From contig CAYWTB010000127.1 in assembly GCA_964461135.1 (NCBI GenBank), forward strand, positions 1-10,224: a stretch of 10,224 nt of DNA. Direction: 5' to 3'. The notes under the pieces were generated by a model. It worked only from the letters and a program-made list of their open reading frames with translations, did no database searches and was not told the origin of the DNA. Source of the DNA: RQOF01 sp964461135. GTDB taxonomy: Bacteria > Calditrichota > Calditrichia > RBG-13-44-9. The position numbers and the translations under genes are program-made. Below are positions 6,967 to 10,224 of the stretch, in pieces (within the stretch, counting starts at the first letter, position 1; each line of letters begins with the position of its first letter).

Positions 6967-7926
6967 ATGAAAAATGTGATTGCAAATGTGATTGTTTTGC
7001 TGCTTTTGTTGTCTTTTTCGGATATTTTTTCCATGCAGAATCCGTCAAAGATTAACAAAACATTTCCGGTAAAGAAACTGGTGGAGATTCATACCGTGAG
7101 TGGTGATTGTATTATTAAAAAAGGACCATCTTCACAAATAACGGTTGATCTGGAAATCAAAGTTGACCCGGCGGATGCCTTTAAACCGGAATTTGATGAA
7201 CGCACTGATCGCCTGAAACTCAGTGAGGACTGGTCCGGACGGGCCAGCGGAAGCGTTACCTGGACTGTTACTGTGCCACCGGAAACAGAAATAGAGCTAG
7301 TGACCGCTTCCGGGGATGTTTTCGTGAACGGGCTTACCAAAGAGGTGGATATAAAGACCGCTTCAGGGAATATTACTATTGAAAACAGTGCTGGAGATAT
7401 TGAGGTAAAGACCGCCAGCGGGGACGTGATGCTGAAAGATAGCGGAGGTAATGTGGAGATTTCGGTTGCCAGCGGTGACGTCAAGGCCGTGCATATCAAT
7501 GGAGATATTGAAATCAGTGCTGCCTCGGGCGATATAAACATTGATGACTCCAAAGGTGAGTTTGAACTGTCTACCGCCAGCGGAGATATTGAGGCGGTAA
7601 AAATTTTCCTGGATGCGGAAAGCGAGATATCCGCCGCTTCCGGTGATATAGAGGTATCCGTTGCAAAAACTCCGGCAACTAATCTGACCCTGGAAACCGC
7701 ATCCGGCAATCTTGAACTGAATTATAACGGAAATCCGCTGAAGGGGAAATATGAATTCACTGGCGGCAGTCATGCGAGAAGCATTGAGGCCCCTTTAGAA
7801 TTTGACAAAGAGGAAACCTTCGAAAAGCATGGAAGGAAGTATGTGAGAAAGACGGTGTCTGTTTCCGGCGATGAACCTGTGATCATTATGGAAACAGCGT
7901 CCGGCAAAATTACCTTAAAAAAATAG
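6967..7926 (+). CDS. Exported DUF4097-type beta-repeat protein, paralogue A
   Basis: A 319-residue secreted protein of unknown function. Residues 1-22 form a signal peptide without a lipobox cysteine. A non-repetitive N-terminal part (about 30-110) is followed by beta-repeat rungs marked by ASGD/ASGN at residues 114, 132, 150, 168, 186, 204, 224 and 245. The period is exactly 18 for the first five intervals, then 20 and 21. Each rung has two Gly-Asp/Asn/Glu turns, roughly 'TASGDIxxxxxxGDIEVx', which suggests a parallel beta solenoid. A capping region with 'KYVRKTV' and a final ASGK rung closes the protein. DUF4097/DUF2807-type proteins share this look; their biochemical role is unknown. Cys48 appears to be the only cysteine. 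AAGGAGA at 6954-6960 supports the start. No membrane helix or sorting tail is seen, so it is probably periplasmic or outer-surface. It is followed after 52 bp by its paralogue. Confidence 0.85.
   Translation: MKNVIANVIVLLLLLSFSDIFSMQNPSKINKTFPVKKLVEIHTVSGDCIIKKGPSSQITVDLEIKVDPADAFKPEFDERTDRLKLSEDWSGRASGSVTWTVTVPPETEIELVTASGDVFVNGLTKEVDIKTASGNITIENSAGDIEVKTASGDVMLKDSGGNVEISVASGDVKAVHINGDIEISAASGDINIDDSKGEFELSTASGDIEAVKIFLDAESEISAASGDIEVSVAKTPATNLTLETASGNLELNYNGNPLKGKYEFTGGSHARSIEAPLEFDKEETFEKHGRKYVRKTVSVSGDEPVIIMETASGKITLKK
7303..7758 (+). repeat. Coding tandem rungs of paralogue A (54 bp, then 60 and 63 bp)
   Basis: Rungs begin at 7303, 7357, 7411, 7465, 7519, 7573, 7633 and 7696. The first five are exactly 54 bp, the next two 60 and 63 bp. 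The repeat is strong in protein but diverged in DNA: the motif Ser is encoded by TCC, TCA or TCG in some rungs and by AGC in others. It is therefore an old, selected repeat rather than a recent amplification. Confidence 0.85.
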
Positions 7927-7960
7927 CCGGATCCCGAATGAGTTGACCGGCTTTAATATC

Positions 7961-7970
7961 AGGGAAAGGA
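7961..7970 (+). promoter_or_regulatory. Ribosome binding site that sets the start of paralogue B at 7979
   Basis: AGGGAAAGGA ends 8 bases before ATG at 7979. The longest frame would start at a TTG (7943) with no SD and would put 12 polar residues in front of the signal peptide, so 7979 is preferred. Confidence 0.75.
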
Positions 7971-7978
7971 TTAATTCC

Positions 7979-8887
7979 ATGAAGAATTTACGACATTTGC
8001 TAATACTGTTTCTTATATTCAATTGGCTTTTTTCAGGCTTTTTACTTGCACAGCAGGAAAAAACAGTTGATAAAACATACGAAAATATTAAATCCATAAA
8101 ATTGAAACTGGTGCTCAGCCAGTGCGAAATCAAAAAGAGTCCGGACTCCCGGGTTCATGTTCACGTGGTTTACTCCCGCGGGAAGGATTATGAACCGCGT
8201 TTCAGCGAGCATTCCGGTCGGCTGACCCTGGAAGAAAAATTCAGAGATCATGATGAAGGCGAAGGATCATCCGGCTGGACGGTGGAAGTTCCCGCCGGCC
8301 TGGAAATTGATCTAAAAACAGCGACCGGCAATATTTCCGTCAGTGGTGTGACGCTGGACATTGAAGTGAAATCAGGAACCGGCAATATTGAGGTGACGGA
8401 CGCCGGCGGTGAGTATGAATTAAGCTCAGGCACTGGTAATATCCGGGTGGAAAATTCCAGAGGTACTTTTGACCTCAGTTCCGGGACCGGTGATGTTGTC
8501 GCGGAGGATTGCGCGGGTGATTTTGAGGTCAGCAGTGGTACCGGCAAGGTGGAAGGCAGGAAAATCACCATCGATTCGGACGCTGACTTCAGTTCCGGCA
8601 CTGGTGATGCAAAAGTGACCCAACCTGCCGGGAAGGATTTTAAGCTGGAAATCAATTCCGGGACCAGTGACGCCGTCCTGGATCTGCAGGGGAAAAAGGT
8701 TGAAGGTTATTTTGAGTTCAGGGCGCATGCCAGAAAGGGCCGGATCATTTCTCCCGAGAAATTTGATGATGAAAAAGAATATCAGGAGAATGGCAACAGC
8801 TATGTCAGAAAATCCTTTACCCGTGGTGGGGATAAACCGCAATATTTTATAAGTACAGGTACCGGGGAAGCGGAATTGAAGAAATAA
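7979..8887 (+). CDS. Exported DUF4097-type beta-repeat protein, paralogue B
   Basis: A 302-residue secreted paralogue of the preceding gene. The signal peptide (residues 1 to about 25) ends in 'FLLA-QQ'. The same architecture follows: an N-terminal part with 'QCEIKKS' matching 'DCIIKKG' of paralogue A, then rungs whose turn motif is ATGN/GTGN/GTGD/GTGK instead of ASGD. Motif Thr residues fall at 116, 134, 152, 170, 188, 208 and 229, so the spacings are 18 four times, then 20 and 21. This is one rung fewer than paralogue A, with the same two longer final rungs. The C-terminal cap aligns too ('SYVRKSF' with 'KYVRKTV', and 'GTGEAELKK' with 'ASGKITLKK'). It lies 52 bp after paralogue A with no terminator between, so the two are very likely co-transcribed. 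Function is unknown; a secreted structural or ligand-binding role is a guess. Confidence 0.85.
   Translation: MKNLRHLLILFLIFNWLFSGFLLAQQEKTVDKTYENIKSIKLKLVLSQCEIKKSPDSRVHVHVVYSRGKDYEPRFSEHSGRLTLEEKFRDHDEGEGSSGWTVEVPAGLEIDLKTATGNISVSGVTLDIEVKSGTGNIEVTDAGGEYELSSGTGNIRVENSRGTFDLSSGTGDVVAEDCAGDFEVSSGTGKVEGRKITIDSDADFSSGTGDAKVTQPAGKDFKLEINSGTSDAVLDLQGKKVEGYFEFRAHARKGRIISPEKFDDEKEYQENGNSYVRKSFTRGGDKPQYFISTGTGEAELKK
8318..8719 (+). repeat. Coding tandem rungs of paralogue B (54 bp, then 60 and 63 bp)
   Basis: Rungs begin at 8318, 8372, 8426, 8480, 8534, 8594 and 8657. The first four are 54 bp, followed by 60 and 63 bp. The register matches paralogue A with one 54-bp unit missing. Confidence 0.8.
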
Positions 8888-8926
8888 AAATTCCGGTGAT
8901 CAGAAAGTTGAAAGAAGGAACCGTAA

Positions 8927-9054
8927 TCAAGGCTCAGGGAATAAGGTGTCCGGGAAAAAGGAAAAAGGTAAGACAGTCGTCAGCATGTAACGGTAACTTT
9001 TGACTTTTGCAGGGCTGCCGGTGAAATACTTAATCAGGTTACCTTGAGCCTTGA
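8927..9054. repeat. Imperfect 13-bp inverted repeat, arms 115 bp apart
   Basis: TCAAGGCTCAGGG (8927-8939) matches the reverse complement of CCTTGAGCCTTGA (9042-9054) at 12 of 13 positions, and the inner 10 bp are perfect. The right arm sits inside a tandem CCTTGAG duplication. Possible ends of a small non-autonomous element or arms of an RNA fold. Confidence 0.4.
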
Positions 9055-9134
9055 GCCGGTTGTTGATCTTCCGTACTGTTTAATACCCCTTTGAAATTTC
9101 ACATTTAACTTTTCACTTTTTTGGGACAGGATTA

Positions 9135-9181
9135 ACAGGAAAAAATCCACATTCATGCCGGATATTTTTTCCTGTGTTTTT
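9135..9181 (+). terminator. Long hairpin plus T run; probable terminator of the DUF4097 operon
   Basis: ACAGGAAAAAA (9135-9145) pairs perfectly with TTTTTTCCTGT (9165-9175). TCC (9146-9148) continues the stem with GGA (9160-9162), leaving an 11-base loop and a 2-base bulge. G then TTTTT (9177-9181) follows, giving a terminator-like layout on the plus strand. The stem core is A/T-rich, which is weak for an intrinsic terminator. On the minus strand a shorter T tract follows, so bidirectional use with TenA is possible. Confidence 0.45.
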
Positions 9182-9229
9182 AAAGAATACAATTTATCCC
9201 CTGGCAGGCGGGGGTCGATTCTTTAAAAA
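9177..9229. repeat. Perfect 12-bp inverted repeat with GC-rich inner stem
   Basis: TTTTTAAAGAAT (9177-9188) is perfectly complementary to ATTCTTTAAAAA (9218-9229). The 29-bp spacer holds a second stem, CCCC (9198-9201) with GGGG (9211-9214), around TGGCAGGCG. It directly follows the 9135-9175 hairpin, and its first bases are that hairpin's T run. It could be a REP/MITE-like unit or a second terminator element. Confidence 0.5.
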
Positions 9230-9303
9230 GAAGGCAAGAGATTTGTCAAAATTGATGAGAAGGGATCCACACCTATTTCATGACTGGCCAGGGGTAAGCC
9301 ATA

Positions 9304-9331
9304 CCTGATTCCTGAAACCTGGTTCCTGTTT
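9304..9331. repeat. Degenerate heptamer tandem repeat CCTGNNN x4
   Basis: CCTG recurs at 9304, 9311, 9318 and 9325, exactly every 7 bp, with A/T-rich or G-containing triplets between (ATT, AAA, GTT, TTT). It ends 6 bp before the stop codon of the TenA gene. It looks like a decayed heptanucleotide microsatellite. Confidence 0.6.
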
Positions 9332-9337
9332 TTTACC

Positions 9338-9988
9338 TTACACCACCCATTTTTCTTCCTTTACGGCCATTTCCCAGAACAGGTACTCATAGCGGGCGGT
9401 GGTGCGGAACAGGTCCCGTATGGCAACCAGTTCCCGCTCCGGTTTGTACTGCAGCAGCTGGTCCAGGGTGTCAGCCAGCCAGTCAACATATTGCCGGAAG
9501 CCCTCACTGGTCCAGTTATCAATAAATTCCTGCCAGGGGCTCTGTCCTTTGAGATTATTTTTTACCTGCATCCAGGAATCCAGGTAAACTTTTTCCGCCG
9601 TGTAGAGGACGGTGAATCCCTCTTCAAAACTCTGCCGGTAGGCGGTATTCATCAGGAACTGGATATAGGCGTGACAGATGGGGGCCGGCTGGAGGTTTTC
9701 CAGGATGACACCGTGATCCTGCGCATTTTTGCGGAACAGTTCCAGTTCCTTCTCCAGCCCAACCATGATCTGAATAAAATTTGAGCGCAGGGGGAGGGGA
9801 CTTTTTGCCAGCAGCACGGCCATGAAGGGAATGGCCTCCCTCACGAAAATGTAGTCTTGTTGCATCCAGATGCGGAAAGTTGAATCGGGAATTTGGGTTT
9901 TGGCAGTGAGGGTTAGAAAGGGATGATCCAGTATGGCCTGCCAAAGATCTTTTGACTCTTTCAACAATATTTCATGATATTTTTTCAT
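9338..9988 (-). CDS. TenA-family protein lacking the catalytic cysteine (TenA_E-like)
   Basis: A 216-residue, all-helical protein of the TenA/THI-4/PqqC superfamily, of normal family length and probably cytoplasmic. Diagnostic parts are 'WQAILDHPFL' (16-25), 'WMQQDYIFVRE' (41-51) with Asp45 at the pyrimidine-binding position, Tyr108 in 'CHAYIQFL', and the C-terminal 'RYEYLFWEMA' (199-208) with Glu201 in the place of the catalytic Glu. The region that carries the nucleophilic Cys in Bacillus TenA reads 'VLYTAEKVYLDSW' (127-139) here, with no Cys. This fits the TenA_E subgroup, linked to salvage of aminopyrimidine products of thiamine breakdown, rather than TenA_C. The only nearby Cys is Cys105. 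An AGGA at 9997-10000 precedes the ATG by 8 bases. No thiamine gene or thi-box leader is adjacent, so its link to thiamine rests on family alone. Confidence 0.85.
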   Translation of the reverse strand: MKKYHEILLKESKDLWQAILDHPFLTLTAKTQIPDSTFRIWMQQDYIFVREAIPFMAVLLAKSPLPLRSNFIQIMVGLEKELELFRKNAQDHGVILENLQPAPICHAYIQFLMNTAYRQSFEEGFTVLYTAEKVYLDSWMQVKNNLKGQSPWQEFIDNWTSEGFRQYVDWLADTLDQLLQYKPERELVAIRDLFRTTARYEYLFWEMAVKEEKWVV

Positions 9989-10045
9989 GGTCAGATTCCT
10001 GATATTTCATTGTCAGTGTTTCCGAGATTTATAAACAAGCAAAGT

Positions 10046-10074
10046 AATATAATCTGCAAAATCACGAAAATCAA
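10046..10074 (-). promoter_or_regulatory. Predicted sigma70-like promoter of the TenA gene
   Basis: On the minus strand TTGATT (10074-10069) and TATATT (10051-10046) are separated by exactly 17 bp. They match the consensus boxes at 4 of 6 and 5 of 6. Transcription would begin near 10039, giving a leader of about 50 nt, too short and lacking the conserved words for a TPP riboswitch. Confidence 0.45.
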
Positions 10075-10224
10075 ATGGACGGAAAAGCGGGGCAGAAAGC
10101 GGAAAGCAGAAAACAGGGGCCAGCAATTAGCTCAAAGACAAGACAATAAAGGTAATGGGATAAATAATAATATGATTATTGCCTTAAATCCGAAAAATAA
10201 AATTTAAAAGTCATTCCGACCGAA

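Larger units (their letters stand above)
8888..9337. other. 450-bp convergent intergenic region made of small repeats and hairpins
   Basis: No gene is supported. The region separates the plus-strand DUF4097 operon from the minus-strand TenA gene. It holds a long-range 13-bp inverted repeat (8927-8939 with 9042-9054), the tandem heptamer CCTTGAG twice (9042-9055), the tandem nonamer ACAGGATTA/ACAGGAAAA (9126-9143), two adjacent long hairpins (9135-9175 and 9177-9229) and a run of four CCTGNNN heptamers (9304-9331). A TGTCCGGGAAAA word at 8947-8958 resembles the TGTCC words upstream of the operon. Confidence 0.65.

Noticed and set aside
7089..7709. 206-codon open frame on the minus strand across paralogue A
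   Set aside because: Antisense shadow of the ASGD repeats; its translation is a Ser/Pro-rich mirror of the repeat, it has no ribosome binding site, and the plus-strand protein has a signal peptide, SD and paralogue.
7943..7978. Upstream TTG start for paralogue B
   Set aside because: No SD, and it would add a polar leader before the signal peptide; ATG at 7979 has a well-spaced AGGGAAAGGA.
8248..8655. 135-codon open frame on the minus strand across paralogue B
   Set aside because: Same cause: the 54-bp coding rungs keep the opposite frame open. The product is low-complexity Ser/Pro-rich sequence.
7303..8719. CRISPR-like regular spacing
   Set aside because: The 54-bp period is coding, DNA identity between units is low, and there are no constant direct repeats with unique spacers.
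10164..10180. AATAAT-ATG-ATTATT hairpin at the right edge
   Set aside because: Six A/T pairs with a three-base loop in very AT-rich DNA; expected by chance.
9974..10207. 77-codon plus-strand frame
   Set aside because: Begins opposite the start of the TenA gene, covers its promoter, and is Lys/Arg/Gln-rich low-complexity sequence without an SD.
9989..10224. TPP riboswitch or other leader upstream of the TenA gene
   Set aside because: I searched the minus strand for the CTGAGA and thi-box-like words and found none; the predicted leader is only about 50 nt.

Overview
The window looks like chromosomal sequence from a free-living bacterium of the FCB (Fibrobacteres-Chlorobi-Bacteroidetes) neighbourhood. 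The main clue is a long regulator with a 'LWIGT' beta-propeller, a Y_Y_Y domain and an AraC-type helix-turn-helix. Two DUF4097-type beta-repeat proteins and a pilus-associated-looking DUF4900-like protein also fit. Clear Shine-Dalgarno sites precede most genes (AGGAGGT, GGAGGT, AGAGGAGA, AAGGAGA). That argues against typical Bacteroidota, which make little use of SD pairing, and suggests a Calditrichota/KSB1/Marinimicrobia-like lineage. This placement is inference from gene content only.

Layout. 1-192: AT-rich, no gene. 193-612 (-): small four-helix membrane protein with its own predicted promoter. 613-1462: about 850 bp without a convincing gene, holding a GC-rich REP-like hairpin and some weaker inverted repeats. 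1463-2695 (-): exported or anchored DUF4900-like protein, with its start shifted two codons inward to fit the SD. 2702-3046: divergent regulatory region with a hairpin next to the SD, repeated GTAATG words and a 9-bp direct repeat. 3047-3793 (+): exported metallo-beta-lactamase-fold hydrolase. 4042-6789 (+): membrane-spanning regulator with 14 propeller blades, Y_Y_Y, TM and AraC HTH, and no histidine kinase or receiver. 6967-7926 and 7979-8887 (+): tandem paralogous DUF4097 proteins in an apparent operon. 8888-9337: mosaic of hairpins and short tandem repeats. 9338-9988 (-): TenA-family protein of the type lacking the catalytic Cys, with a predicted sigma70-like promoter.

The part most worth attention is 4042-8887. 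A one-component transmembrane regulator sits 177 bp upstream of, and co-directional with, two secreted beta-repeat paralogues. The gap carries repeated TGTCC words that could be operators. I infer, but cannot show, that the regulator senses an extracytoplasmic ligand and controls the pair directly from the membrane. The paralogues share an exact 18-residue rung period and the same 20- and 21-residue terminal spacings. They differ by one rung, and each has homogenised its own turn motif (ASGD/N in the first, GTGD/N in the second).
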